Assembly (NCBI GenBank): GCA_017463405.1 | Contig: JAFTPJ010000005.1 | Location: forward strand, 1-47,996 | Direction: 5' to 3' | DNA: 47,996 nt | Origin: Clostridia bacterium | GTDB taxonomy: Bacteria > Bacillota > Clostridia > Oscillospirales > CAG-272 | Shown here: piece after piece, positions 17,971 through 26,265 of the stretch | How the letters are laid out: each line of letters begins with the position of its first letter | How positions within the stretch are numbered: position 1 is the stretch's first letter | Translations under genes and position numbers: made by a program | The notes under the pieces: model-generated | Seen by the model: only the letters and a program-made list of their open reading frames with translations | The model's database searches: none | What the model was told of the DNA's origin: nothing

Positions 17971-18654
17971 TTATTCGGCAATGATATGTCGGAACGTCTG
18001 CAGCTCGCCGTTTTTGACGCGGCGGACGAAATCTGCTTCGTCGACGATCGGCGTCTCAGCTTCCATGCCGCCGAATCGCTTCTGATCGCCACCGACATGA
18101 TTGTCACTGCCCGCAAACGGGAGCAAACCGTAATTTTGGGCGTACTGCTCCGCCATGGCGTTCTCAAAATCTGTGCGGTTGGCATTGTAGACCTCGACGC
18201 CGTGAACGCAACGGGGGAAAAGTCGGATGTGATCGATATAAGCTGCTTCGCGGAACGGATGCGCCTGAACGGTCAGAGCGCCCTCGCTCACCATGAGCGC
18301 CAGCTCCTCGGTCTTTTTCATCTGTTCGATTTCGGGGTGTGTGAGAAACCACTCCTTGTCAAGCCCGTAGACCAGAAAATCGGTCCCTCTATAGGACATT
18401 TCAATGCCGCAGAAGACAGGAAAATCGAGTTCGCGCCCGATGCGAGCGCCCTCCTCATAATCCGAAAAGTAAAAATTGATGCGCTCCTCATACGGGAGAG
18501 AGCGGTCGATATCGATATTGCCATCGATGAAATGGTTGGTGATGAAAATACCCGCATAGCCCGCGCTTTTGTAAAACTCGACGTTCTCGCGAACGGTTTT
18601 TCTCGCGCATTTACTGACGGGCGAGGTGTGCAGATGTGTTTCGTAGCGATACAT
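17971..18654 (-). CDS. PHP-domain phosphoesterase
   Basis: 227 residues. PHP motifs are in order: YETHLHTSP, FITNHF, FCGIEMSY, VQAHPFR and AGSDNHVGG. It belongs to the short polymerase/histidinol-phosphatase-like group that hydrolyses phosphoesters with bound metals; the substrate is not known. I choose ATG 18654 over 18669: GAGGA lies 8 bases before 18654, while 18669 has no binding site and would leave a leader of only about 11 bases from the promoter. It is a single-gene unit, distinct in sequence from the PHP gene at 1161. Confidence 0.82.
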   Translation of the reverse strand: MYRYETHLHTSPVSKCARKTVRENVEFYKSAGYAGIFITNHFIDGNIDIDRSLPYEERINFYFSDYEEGARIGRELDFPVFCGIEMSYRGTDFLVYGLDKEWFLTHPEIEQMKKTEELALMVSEGALTVQAHPFREAAYIDHIRLFPRCVHGVEVYNANRTDFENAMAEQYAQNYGLLPFAGSDNHVGGDQKRFGGMEAETPIVDEADFVRRVKNGELQTFRHIIAE

Positions 18655-18687
18655 GTTCGGTGTCCTCATTTCATTATGATATCCTAT

Positions 18688-18716
18688 ATTATACCATTGT
18701 CCGACGCTTTTTACAA
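18688..18716 (-). promoter_or_regulatory. Promoter of the second PHP gene
   Basis: Minus strand: TTGTAA (18716-18711), 17-bp spacer, TATAAT (18693-18688). Only about 27 bases separate it from a divergent plus-strand promoter. Confidence 0.8.
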
Positions 18717-18743
18717 GACGAATGTATTACATTTTTTCATAAA

Positions 18744-18771
18744 TTGTAATTCTCAATTTTTATGGTATAAT
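18744..18771 (+). promoter_or_regulatory. Promoter with no obvious gene downstream
   Basis: TTGTAA 18744-18749, 16-bp spacer, TATAAT 18766-18771. It points into about 200 bases that hold no convincing coding gene and end at a strong terminator. Confidence 0.72.
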
Positions 18772-18777
18772 CATTTA

Positions 18778-18984
18778 CTGCACAAAAAAGCTAACATAAG
18801 GGAAATGCCGAGAATCATTTCGCACTCTGCGGTGCGCGACCAACATTCCTCGGCTTGGTTCCGTACCGCCTCTTGGAAAAATGCACACGCGCAAGCACGC
18901 GGCGTAAACTTTTGCTGAACTAACAACAGTCGCCAGAGCAGAAAACACATTGCGCCCCCGCATGCGGGGGCGCAAGCTGTTTTT
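18778..18984 (+). ncRNA. Candidate small noncoding RNA (about 207 nt)
   Basis: The stretch has its own promoter just upstream and ends at the bidirectional terminator at 18952-18984. Inside, a stem forms between GCCGAGAAT (18807-18815) and ATTCCTCGGC (18845-18854, one bulged C), enclosing a second stem CGCAC/GTGCG (18821-18825, 18832-18836). I cannot match it to 6S RNA, tmRNA, SRP RNA or RNase P. A 37-codon frame (18805-18918) overlaps it but its ribosome binding site is too close to be convincing. The class is therefore open. Confidence 0.45.
18943..18984. terminator. Bidirectional terminator
   Basis: GC-rich perfect palindrome 18952-18973 flanked by AAAACA on the left and TGTTTTT on the right, so both strands get a U-rich tail. 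It ends the hexuronate operon (-) and any transcript from the promoter at 18744 (+). Confidence 0.85.
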
Positions 18985-18987
18985 CAA

Positions 18988-19818
18988 TTAAACACCGCTG
19001 TATGCGTTGAAGCCACCGTCGACGGGAACAACGACACCGGTTACGAAGCCGCTCGCCTCGTCACTCGCCAGCCACAGAAGGGTGCCGAGGAGGTCGGAAA
19101 CCTCACCGAACTTCTTCTGGGGAGTGCCTGCCAAAATCTTGCCCGTACGAGCCGTGGGCGTGCCGTCTTCATTGAACAGAAGCGCACGGTTCTGGTTGGT
19201 TGCGAAGAATCCGGGAGCAATCGCGTTGCAACGGATGCCGCAGGGAGCGAAGTGTACTGCCAACCACTGCGTGAAGTTGGAAATACCTGCCTTTGCAGCA
19301 CTGTATGCGGGAATCTTCGTCAGAGGGGTAAATGCATTCATCGACGAAATGTTGATGATGTTACCGCCGGTCTTGATCATATCGGTTGCGAAGACCTGCG
19401 TTACCAGGAACGCAGAGGTGATGTTCAGGTCGAATACGAACTTGAGTCCACTCTCCTCGAGATCGAAGAAGGTCTTTGCACCCTCGAGATCGGGCGTCAT
19501 GTACTCGTTGTCGGTGGTCGCACGGGGATTGTTTCCGCCCGCACTGTTGATCAGGAAGTTGACCTTACCAAACTTCTCGTGGATAATGTCACGAGCCGCC
19601 TCGATGCTTCCCTTCTCCAGACAGTTGGTGCCGATCGCAATCGCATTCTCACCAATGGATGCAGCAATCTCCTGTGCTGCCTTTTCGTTGATATCGAGCA
19701 GTGCAACCTTTGCGCCGCAATCCGCCAGCGCACGTGCAAACTCACTCATCAATACGCCGCCCGCACCGGTAACTACAACTACCTTGTCGGACAGATCGAT
19801 TCTGTACGGTAATTTCAT
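18988..19818 (-). CDS. SDR-family D-fructuronate reductase (D-mannonate oxidoreductase)
   Basis: 276 residues, short-chain dehydrogenase fold. The cofactor site TGAGGVL is near residue 17 and the catalytic residues are seen as NISSMNAF and YSAAKAG (Tyr-xxx-Lys). NSAGGNNP and VPVDGGFN are typical. As last gene after uxaC and uxuA, it very probably interconverts fructuronate and mannonate with NAD(H), the role that the non-homologous UxuB has in Escherichia coli and that the SDR protein YjmF appears to fill in Bacillus. No E. coli-type UxuB is present in the window, which supports this. The assignment to the mannonate step rests on context; other sugar-acid SDRs look alike. Confidence 0.8.
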   Translation of the reverse strand: MKLPYRIDLSDKVVVVTGAGGVLMSEFARALADCGAKVALLDINEKAAQEIAASIGENAIAIGTNCLEKGSIEAARDIIHEKFGKVNFLINSAGGNNPRATTDNEYMTPDLEGAKTFFDLEESGLKFVFDLNITSAFLVTQVFATDMIKTGGNIINISSMNAFTPLTKIPAYSAAKAGISNFTQWLAVHFAPCGIRCNAIAPGFFATNQNRALLFNEDGTPTARTGKILAGTPQKKFGEVSDLLGTLLWLASDEASGFVTGVVVPVDGGFNAYSGV

Positions 19819-19841
19819 TTTGAAATCTCCTTTGTATTTTC

Positions 19842-20879
19842 TTATTTCTTCAAGCCCTTTTCGACTGCCTCAAACAGACCGTAAAGGTAGGTAGCACCCA
19901 GTGCTCTGTCGTAAAGTCCGTAACCGGGCTTTCCGTCCTCGCCCCAGATATTGCGTCCGTGGTCGGGACGTACGTAGCCGTCGAAGCCTGCCTCAACCAA
20001 CGCCTTAACGATGCCGTACATATCCAGGCTTCCTTTTTCCGTCAGGTGTCCGCACTCGCAGAAGTCCAGCTCGCCGGAGTACTTGATCTGACGCAGATGC
20101 ACGAAATAGGATCTGGGAGCCAGATCGTATGCCATCTTCACCATGTCGTTGTCACGTCCTGCGCCGAGAGAGCCGGTGCAAAGCGTGATACCGTTGTGCT
20201 TGTTGGGCACTGCGGTGAAGAGCTTGTTGTAGCTGTCCATGCCCGTGATGATACGGGGCAGACCGAACATATCCCACGGCGGGTCGTCCGGATGGATCGC
20301 CATATTGATACCGGTCTCGTCGCACGCGGGCATAATACCGTTGAGGAAGTAAACCAGGTTTTCAAACAGCTTCTCATGGCTCATGCCGCTGTAGGAATCC
20401 AGCAGTGCGTTGAGCTCGTCGGAGGTGTAGCTCTCGTCCCAACCGGGCAGATGCAGGTTGTGCGGATCGAGGCTCATCAGCTCCTCATGATTGTAGGACA
20501 GCGAGTTGGAGCCGTCCTCTGCCTCGGTATGCAGATTGGTACGGAGCCAGTCGAACACGGGCATAAAGTTATAGCAGATGCACTTGACGCCTGCTTTTCC
20601 GAGGTTACGGATGGTGGTTGCGTAGTTTGCGATGTAGCGATCTCTGGTGGGACGTCCGAGCTTGATATCCTCATGCACGGGCACGCTCTCGATGACCTCC
20701 ATCTCCAAGCCCTGTGCGTCGCACAGAGACTTCAGACGCATGATCTTGTCCAGCTCCCAGACCTCGCCGACGGGCACCTCGTAAACGGCGGTTACAACGC
20801 CGCTCATGCCCGGGATCTGGCGGATGTAGGAAAGCGGAATGCTATCCTTCTCGCCATACCAGCGGAATGTCATTTTCAT
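19842..20879 (-). CDS. uxuA: Mannonate dehydratase
   Basis: 345 residues, close to the usual ~350-390. It dehydrates D-mannonate to 2-keto-3-deoxy-D-gluconate with Mn or Fe in the cytoplasm. It begins MKMTFRWYGEKDSIPLSYIRQIPG, a stretch whose first half (MKMTFRWYG) and second half (IRQIPG) are typical of UxuA. Further conserved segments are NMAIHPDDPPW, CTGSLG, FVHLRQIKY and VRPDHGR, supplying the His, Cys, Asp and His residues of the metal site. It lies 36 bases after uxaC and 23 before the SDR gene. The start has GAAAGGA upstream. Confidence 0.95.
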   Translation of the reverse strand: MKMTFRWYGEKDSIPLSYIRQIPGMSGVVTAVYEVPVGEVWELDKIMRLKSLCDAQGLEMEVIESVPVHEDIKLGRPTRDRYIANYATTIRNLGKAGVKCICYNFMPVFDWLRTNLHTEAEDGSNSLSYNHEELMSLDPHNLHLPGWDESYTSDELNALLDSYSGMSHEKLFENLVYFLNGIMPACDETGINMAIHPDDPPWDMFGLPRIITGMDSYNKLFTAVPNKHNGITLCTGSLGAGRDNDMVKMAYDLAPRSYFVHLRQIKYSGELDFCECGHLTEKGSLDMYGIVKALVEAGFDGYVRPDHGRNIWGEDGKPGYGLYDRALGATYLYGLFEAVEKGLKK

Positions 20880-20915
20880 AGCAAAAATATCCTTTCTTTT
20901 CTATGTGATTGTTTT

Positions 20916-22247
20916 TTACAGATTCAGAAACGCCTTGACATTGCCATAGCAAACGGCGTACATCAGTTTCTTGGCGCTTGCAAGATCGTACTCACCTCTC
21001 TCGACGTAGCCGCCAACAAAGTCGGCGAGGATGCGACGGAAGAAGTCGAAGCGCACGTAGCTTGCCAGCGAGCGGCTGTCGGTCAGCATTCCGAGATTGG
21101 TTCCCAGCACCGCATACTCCGCAATGGTCTCCAGCTGACGGCGGATGCCCTCAACGGTATCGCTGAACCACCATGCCGCGCCGATACGTACGTTCGGGAA
21201 CGCACCCGAAAGGGTCGCAAGCGACGGAACACACGCGGGATTGAGCGAATACAGAACAGTCTTGGGAAGTGCGCCTCTCTGTGCCAACGTATCGAAGAAC
21301 GGGATCAGGCGGTCGGTATCCACCGCACCACGCATGATGTCAAAGCCCGCGTCACGACCGCACTTTTCAAACATTGCACCGTTGACGTTACGGAAGGTTG
21401 CGAAGTGGAGCTGCATGACCATGCCGTTCTCTGCGTACAGAGCCGCCATAAAGTACATCAGGTGCGAGAACACCTCCTGCTTCTCCTCAAAGGTCAGCTC
21501 CGCACGACGTGCGAACAGCTCCGCTGCACGCGCCTCGCCGCAGTCAGCCATCGGCAGAAAATCCATGCCGTGGTCAGCGATACAGCAGCCCTTGGAGAGG
21601 AAGTATTCCAGACGCGTCTTCAGTGCCTTCTTAACCTCGCAAAGCGTCTTGATCGAATAACCGACCGCACCCTCCAGTCTTGCGATCGCCGCCTCGTCCA
21701 TGTTCAGAACGAAGTCAGGGCGGAAGGTGGGACGCACGTTGGTGTTGCCGACGATGCCGTGTGCCGCCAGTGCGGACGCAGGATCATCGGTGGTTGCAAC
21801 GTACTCGACGTTGAATTTCTTGAGGATCGCATGTGCGTCCAACGTCTTGAGCGCCTCATTTGCAATCTTCCAGATCTTCTCTGCGTTCTCGGCACAGAGC
21901 GGATCGGTGATACCGAACAGGAGCTTCAGCTCCAGCTGCGTCCAGTAGTACAGAGGACCTCCGCACAAGAGCGGAAAGATCTCCGCATACTTCAAATACT
22001 TTTCATAGAAGCTTGCGTCGCCCGTGATGTATTTTTCATCCACGCCGCAAAGACGCATTGCTCTCCACTTGTAGTGGTCTGCGGCGAGCCAAAGCTCACC
22101 CAGATTCTCAAAGCGGTGGTTGTTGCGCAGCTCATTTTCGTTAAGATGACAATGATAATCGATGATCGGCAGATCCTTGACCTCGTTGTAGAGCACCTCC
22201 GATGCGGGAGTGTTCAGAAGCAACAGGTCGCCGAAAAAGTCTTTCAT
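20916..22247 (-). CDS. uxaC: Uronate isomerase
   Basis: 443 residues, amidohydrolase fold, slightly shorter than the usual ~465. It converts D-glucuronate to D-fructuronate and D-galacturonate to D-tagaturonate. Seen: LPIIDYHCHLNE (metal-binding HxH), WRAMRLCGVDEKYITGD in the start region, VATTDDPA, RPTFRPD, ADHGMDFLP and LHFATFRNVNG. The C-terminal LTDSRSLASYVRFDFFRR is also typical. The ATG at 22247 has AAAGGA upstream; an in-frame ATG at 22265 has none. It is central to the hexuronate operon. Confidence 0.95.
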   Translation of the reverse strand: MKDFFGDLLLLNTPASEVLYNEVKDLPIIDYHCHLNENELRNNHRFENLGELWLAADHYKWRAMRLCGVDEKYITGDASFYEKYLKYAEIFPLLCGGPLYYWTQLELKLLFGITDPLCAENAEKIWKIANEALKTLDAHAILKKFNVEYVATTDDPASALAAHGIVGNTNVRPTFRPDFVLNMDEAAIARLEGAVGYSIKTLCEVKKALKTRLEYFLSKGCCIADHGMDFLPMADCGEARAAELFARRAELTFEEKQEVFSHLMYFMAALYAENGMVMQLHFATFRNVNGAMFEKCGRDAGFDIMRGAVDTDRLIPFFDTLAQRGALPKTVLYSLNPACVPSLATLSGAFPNVRIGAAWWFSDTVEGIRRQLETIAEYAVLGTNLGMLTDSRSLASYVRFDFFRRILADFVGGYVERGEYDLASAKKLMYAVCYGNVKAFLNL

Positions 22248-22277
22248 ATGATTGATTCCTTTCATTGGATTGATGCA

Positions 22278-23294
22278 TCAGGACAGCGTCTTGATGCGGT
22301 TACCGTGCGAGTGATACATGGAGAGAATCAGCTGAATGACCTTCGCGCCCTCCGAGCCGGGGATGCGGAAGGGCTTGCCCTCTCGAATACAATTATAGTA
22401 ATCGGCAATCAGGACAGCATGTCCCGTTCCCCATACCGCCTTGCCCACCATGTTCGGATTTTGCGCCGAGGTGGAATCGGAGACGGATACAAGCTGATCG
22501 TCCACGGTAATGATGTTGTTGGTCGCAAAGACCTTTTTGTTATCTTTGGTAACAAACTGTAGCTGTACGGGCAGGTCTGCAGTGGCGTTGTTGGTAGCGT
22601 AGAAATGGAATCTGACGCCGTCCTCGCGCTCGAAATGCGCCACAGCGGTGTCCTCAACCTCAATGTAATCCTTGTGGAAATCATTGGAGATATGCGCGGT
22701 CACGTGCGTGGGCATGCCACAGATGTGCTGTAACAGATCCAGTGTGTGGAGCGCCTGATTGATCATGACGCCGCCGCCCTCCTCGAGGATGGTGCCACGC
22801 CACGGACCCGATCGATAGTACGCCTCGTTTCTTTCCCAGCTCACAATGCCGAGTCCCGAACGAATACCGTGCTCCTTGATGAAGTCCATCAGCCAGAGCA
22901 TGTTTTTTTCAAAGCGGTTCTGCTGGTTTACACCAAGCTGTGCCCGACTTTCCTTTTCCGCCTGCAGAACAGCGTGTAGCTGATCCATATTGATAGCAAG
23001 CGGCTTTTCGCAGAGAACGTTGATATTTCTCTGCAGCGCCTCCACGCACATGGGTGCATGGAGATAGTGCGGTGTGCAGATGTGCACGGAATCGGGCTGT
23101 TCCCGATCCAACATTTCAACATAATCGGTATAGATCGGAACATCGCCGAGATTGTATTTTGTGGCGCTGTCCTGTGCGTGCTCGGGAACGATGTCGCAAA
23201 GCGCGCAAACCTGATTTCCCGAAGCAAGAATGCCGTTGATATGGTTACCGGAAATCGCTCCGCAACCGATCACTGCAACACGAAAAGCTTTCAT
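22278..23294 (-). CDS. Gfo/Idh/MocA-family oxidoreductase
   Basis: 338 residues. The N-terminal Rossmann domain has VAVIGCGAISGNHI for NAD(P) binding and LCEKPLAI, the family's EKP motif with the Lys near the nicotinamide. The C-terminal domain is the beta-sheet substrate/dimerisation part (GGGVMINQALHTLDLLQHICG). These enzymes oxidise or reduce sugars, inositols and sugar acids. In this operon it probably handles a uronate-linked sugar or converts a side-chain sugar before isomerisation by the neighbouring TIM-barrel proteins; this is inference from context. It is one of two members 40 bases apart and the two are not recent copies. Confidence 0.9.
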   Translation of the reverse strand: MKAFRVAVIGCGAISGNHINGILASGNQVCALCDIVPEHAQDSATKYNLGDVPIYTDYVEMLDREQPDSVHICTPHYLHAPMCVEALQRNINVLCEKPLAINMDQLHAVLQAEKESRAQLGVNQQNRFEKNMLWLMDFIKEHGIRSGLGIVSWERNEAYYRSGPWRGTILEEGGGVMINQALHTLDLLQHICGMPTHVTAHISNDFHKDYIEVEDTAVAHFEREDGVRFHFYATNNATADLPVQLQFVTKDNKKVFATNNIITVDDQLVSVSDSTSAQNPNMVGKAVWGTGHAVLIADYYNCIREGKPFRIPGSEGAKVIQLILSMYHSHGNRIKTLS

Positions 23295-23334
23295 AGTATC
23301 AACCTTTCTTTTTTTGGAGGTTCCTTTGATCCTT

Positions 23335-24507
23335 TTATTTGCTGCCGTAGGTACCTGCAGTATCCAGAACCACGTCGCCTACGCTTTCCTTGGTACGACC
23401 CGTAGCGATTCTCTTGTTCAGCTCCTCCAGATACAGATCATCATCGATCGGGAGTGCCACTTCCTTACCAAGCCACTGAGACAGCATCATGGAGTCCATC
23501 AGCTGAACACCGTTGATACCCTCAACGCCGTTGACAAACAAGGGCTCCAGTCCCAGAACCGCGTTTGCAAAGTTGTTCAGGATGCCGACGTGCTGGTCGT
23601 TCTTACCGTCGGTCTCAACCTCAATACCCCACTGGCATTTGGGAGCCGCAAAGCCCTTTGCGGTCATGCAGTGCTCGCGCTCGTCTACCTCAAGCTTATC
23701 GAAAATCAACTTGCCGCCCTCGCAAACCAAGCGTCCGCGCGTACCCGTAATCTCAAAGCGGTTTGTTCCGGGAGCGTCCGCAGTGGTGGTGACAAACACA
23801 CCGGTTGCACCGTTCGGGAATTCCATGTAAGCGGTGACATCGTCCTCAACCTCAATGTCGTGCCATTTGCCGAAGTGGCAGTGCGCCTGCATCTTTTCTG
23901 GCATCATGCCGACGACCCACTGCAACAGATCGAGCTGGTGAGGACACTGGTTGAACAGGACACCGCCGCCCTCGCCCTTCCAGGTTGCTCTCCAGTCGCC
24001 GGAATCGTAGTAATCCTGCGTGCGGTACCAGTTGGTGATGATCCAGTTAACGCGCTTGATCTCGCCGATCTCGCCGTTCTGTACCATTTCGCGCATCTTG
24101 CGGTAGACGCAGTTGGTTCTCTGATTGAACATCATACCGAAGAGCTTGTCGGACTTCTGTGCCACCTCGTTCATTTCTTTGACCTGCTTGGTATAAACGC
24201 CTGCGGGCTTCTCGCTGATGGCGTTGACGCCTGCGTTGAGTGCGTCGATGACCATCGGCGGGTGGAAGTAGTGAGGAACCGCTACGATGACAACGTCGAT
24301 GAGCCCACTGTTCAGCATTTCCTTGTAATCCTTGAATACGGCAACGTCAGCAGCATTTTCATGCGCCTTCACCGCATCGATCTTGCTGTCCTTGAGGTCG
24401 CAGATCGCAGCCAGAACACCGTTCTCTACCTTACCGTCAAGCAGGTTCTTCGCATGCGCGGAGCCCATGTTACCAACGCCGATAATACCAAATCTTACTT
24501 TTTCCAT
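23335..24507 (-). CDS. Gfo/Idh/MocA-family oxidoreductase
   Basis: 390 residues. Rossmann motif GIIGVGNMGSAHAKNL, ISEKPAGVY (EKP motif), GVLFNQCPHQLDLLQW with the conserved Asp/His region, and a C-terminal beta domain. It is longer than its neighbour and has an insertion-rich C-terminal half. Role as for the adjacent dehydrogenase: NAD(P)-dependent oxidation or reduction of a sugar or sugar acid in the hexuronate operon. A GAGG site lies 9 bases before ATG 24507. About 48 bases separate it from the interrupted isomerase gene. Confidence 0.9.
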   Translation of the reverse strand: MEKVRFGIIGVGNMGSAHAKNLLDGKVENGVLAAICDLKDSKIDAVKAHENAADVAVFKDYKEMLNSGLIDVVIVAVPHYFHPPMVIDALNAGVNAISEKPAGVYTKQVKEMNEVAQKSDKLFGMMFNQRTNCVYRKMREMVQNGEIGEIKRVNWIITNWYRTQDYYDSGDWRATWKGEGGGVLFNQCPHQLDLLQWVVGMMPEKMQAHCHFGKWHDIEVEDDVTAYMEFPNGATGVFVTTTADAPGTNRFEITGTRGRLVCEGGKLIFDKLEVDEREHCMTAKGFAAPKCQWGIEVETDGKNDQHVGILNNFANAVLGLEPLFVNGVEGINGVQLMDSMMLSQWLGKEVALPIDDDLYLEELNKRIATGRTKESVGDVVLDTAGTYGSK

Positions 24508-24555
24508 TTTGATTTACCTCGTTTTATGATTTCGTAAATTTTTACTGTTGATCAA

Positions 24556-25428
24556 TTAACCGCGGCCGTCAACGATTGGATGACCGATCTCGGCAAGCAT
24601 ACTCTTGAGCGCGTTGACCGCATAGTCGAACGCCTCGTCGGAGGTCTCGAACACGAACTTGTGCTTGAGCTCCTTACCGTCGAACTTCTTGTAGGACTCG
24701 GAGGTGTACAGGTGCGGCTCAACCGTCAGAACGATCTCACCGTCAAACATTGCGTCGATCTTCTGCAATGCCTCCTTGACGTGTCCCTCGCCCGCGCCTG
24801 CGGGAACGATAACACTACCCTCGTACAGGCAGTCCTTCACGTGCATAGATTCCAGACTCGGGAGCGTGACCTCCAGCCCCTTAACCGCGTCGTGCTGGCT
24901 GTGCACGAAGTTGGCAGGGTCGAAGATACCGCGCAGCCCGGGCAGCGTCGTCAGAAGATCCTCAACACCCTCGGGACACTCACCGTAGATCTTGCCCTCG
25001 TTCTCATGACAAAGCGTAATGCCTGCCTCCTTCGCCTCTGCGAGCATAATCTTTAAACGGCGCATAACCTCCTCGCGGTTCTCAACGAGCTTGTCCTGCG
25101 GTACTTAGAAGCTGAACATACGCATACGCTTGGTGCCCAGCAACTTGCAGACCTCCAACGCACGGCGGAAATCTGCCAGGTGTGGCTCGAAATCATCGGC
25201 GATCTGATACTTACCGATGGGAGAACCGAAGGAAGGAACCGAGATGCCCTCTGCATCCAGTCTTGCGCGGATCTCCTTGAGCTCCTCATCGGTCTTCTTC
25301 AGCACGGAACCGCCGTTGATGTTACGGGGCTCGATACAGTGCAGACCGTTTCTCTTCAGCGCAGCGATTTGCGCGTCCAGGCTCTCGCCTGCCTCGTCCG
25401 CGAATGCGGAGATCAAAAACTTTGCCAT
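24556..25428 (-). pseudogene. Sugar phosphate isomerase/epimerase (TIM barrel), interrupted by an in-frame TAA
   Basis: Two pieces in one frame: 25428-25108 (107 codons, starts MAKFLISAFADEAG) and, after a TAA at 25107-25105, VPQDKLVENREEVMRRL and on to 24556. Together ~290 codons, the usual length. The stop sits in RMRMFSF-stop-VPQDK, where relatives generally have Tyr (FSFYIP-like), so one base change from TAC or TAT explains it. The downstream part keeps metal-ligand segments LCHENEG, FDPANFV, MHVKDC and TVEPHLY, with no other damage. That suggests a recent mutation or a sequencing or assembly error. It has a good binding site (AGAGGA) and intact neighbours. Confidence 0.85.
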
Positions 25429-25479
25429 TGTTGTAATCCTCTTTTCGTTTTGATGTATATTCTTAAAAATAATTCAAGC

Positions 25480-26247
25480 TTATTTCGCCAACAGCGGTGC
25501 AAGATAGCTTGCGCTCTGTGCCATCTGTCCGACCGAGTCACCCGTACGGGGTGCCGTATCCTGCTCCACCAGCACGTTCTCAACGCCGACCTCGCGGCAA
25601 GCCTCGATGATTTCGGGGAACGGAACGAGTCCCTGTCCGCAAGGAACCAGCGAATCCCAGTTGTCGGGATTGGTGTAATCCTTGAAGTGGACGTTCATAA
25701 TGCGCGACGCGCCGATCTTGCGAATGTATTCAGCAGCAGAAACCTTTGCAAACTGTGCCCACGCCACGTCGATCAGGAAAAACCAATCGGGGCAGCGCTC
25801 CAACATCACGTCGTATGCACAGCCATCGGCATCCGAAAACGGCTCAAACTCGAACCAATGATTGTGATATGAAAAATGCATTCCCGCCGCAGTCATCTTC
25901 TTGACCGGTTCTTCCATTTCCGCAAGGAACTTTTCCAATCCCGCAAGCGTGCCTCTGTACTCACCCGGCATACCGCCAAGACCGATGACCGAGCAGCCGT
26001 AGGTCTTGTGCTCCTCAATCAGTGCGTCGGTGTCGTTGACGATACGGTTGTAATCCATATGGGTACAAACGATGGGCATACCCGTTTCATTGGAAATCTC
26101 TGCCCAAACCTCGGCCCCCATTGAGGGAACGCCCGAAAACTGTGCGTTGACGTAGCCCAGCTCCTTAAGTGCTACCAGCGTCGCGCGCAGATCCTCGGGG
26201 GTCTTGACGCGATCCGCAACCGAATATAATTGTGCTCCTAATTTCAT
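25480..26247 (-). CDS. Sugar phosphate isomerase/epimerase (TIM barrel)
   Basis: 255 residues, full-length for the xylose-isomerase-like TIM-barrel family. Metal ligands are likely in YHNHWFEFE, FLIDVAWA, NVHFKDY and NVLVEQD. It is clearly a paralogue of the next gene (shared MKLGAQLYS start, NDTDALIEEHKTYGCSVIG and GMPGEYRG segments), so the two arose by tandem duplication. Family members isomerise or epimerise keto-sugars and inososes. Here they probably feed sugars released from uronate-containing glycans into the pathway. The two copies differ at several barrel-loop positions, so different substrates are likely. Confidence 0.88.
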   Translation of the reverse strand: MKLGAQLYSVADRVKTPEDLRATLVALKELGYVNAQFSGVPSMGAEVWAEISNETGMPIVCTHMDYNRIVNDTDALIEEHKTYGCSVIGLGGMPGEYRGTLAGLEKFLAEMEEPVKKMTAAGMHFSYHNHWFEFEPFSDADGCAYDVMLERCPDWFFLIDVAWAQFAKVSAAEYIRKIGASRIMNVHFKDYTNPDNWDSLVPCGQGLVPFPEIIEACREVGVENVLVEQDTAPRTGDSVGQMAQSASYLAPLLAK

Positions 26248-26265
26248 GTCCGTGCTCCTTTTCTC

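Noticed and set aside
19959..22562. 867-codon open frame on + opposite uxuA, uxaC and part of the dehydrogenase
   Set aside because: It spans three clear minus-strand genes and their gaps; codon bias of those genes leaves the opposite frame open.
283..25107. TAA read as an amino acid (altered genetic code) to explain both interrupted genes
   Set aside because: Many intact genes here end at TAA (for example YqeG, the XRE regulator, rnfG and rnfE) exactly where their families end.
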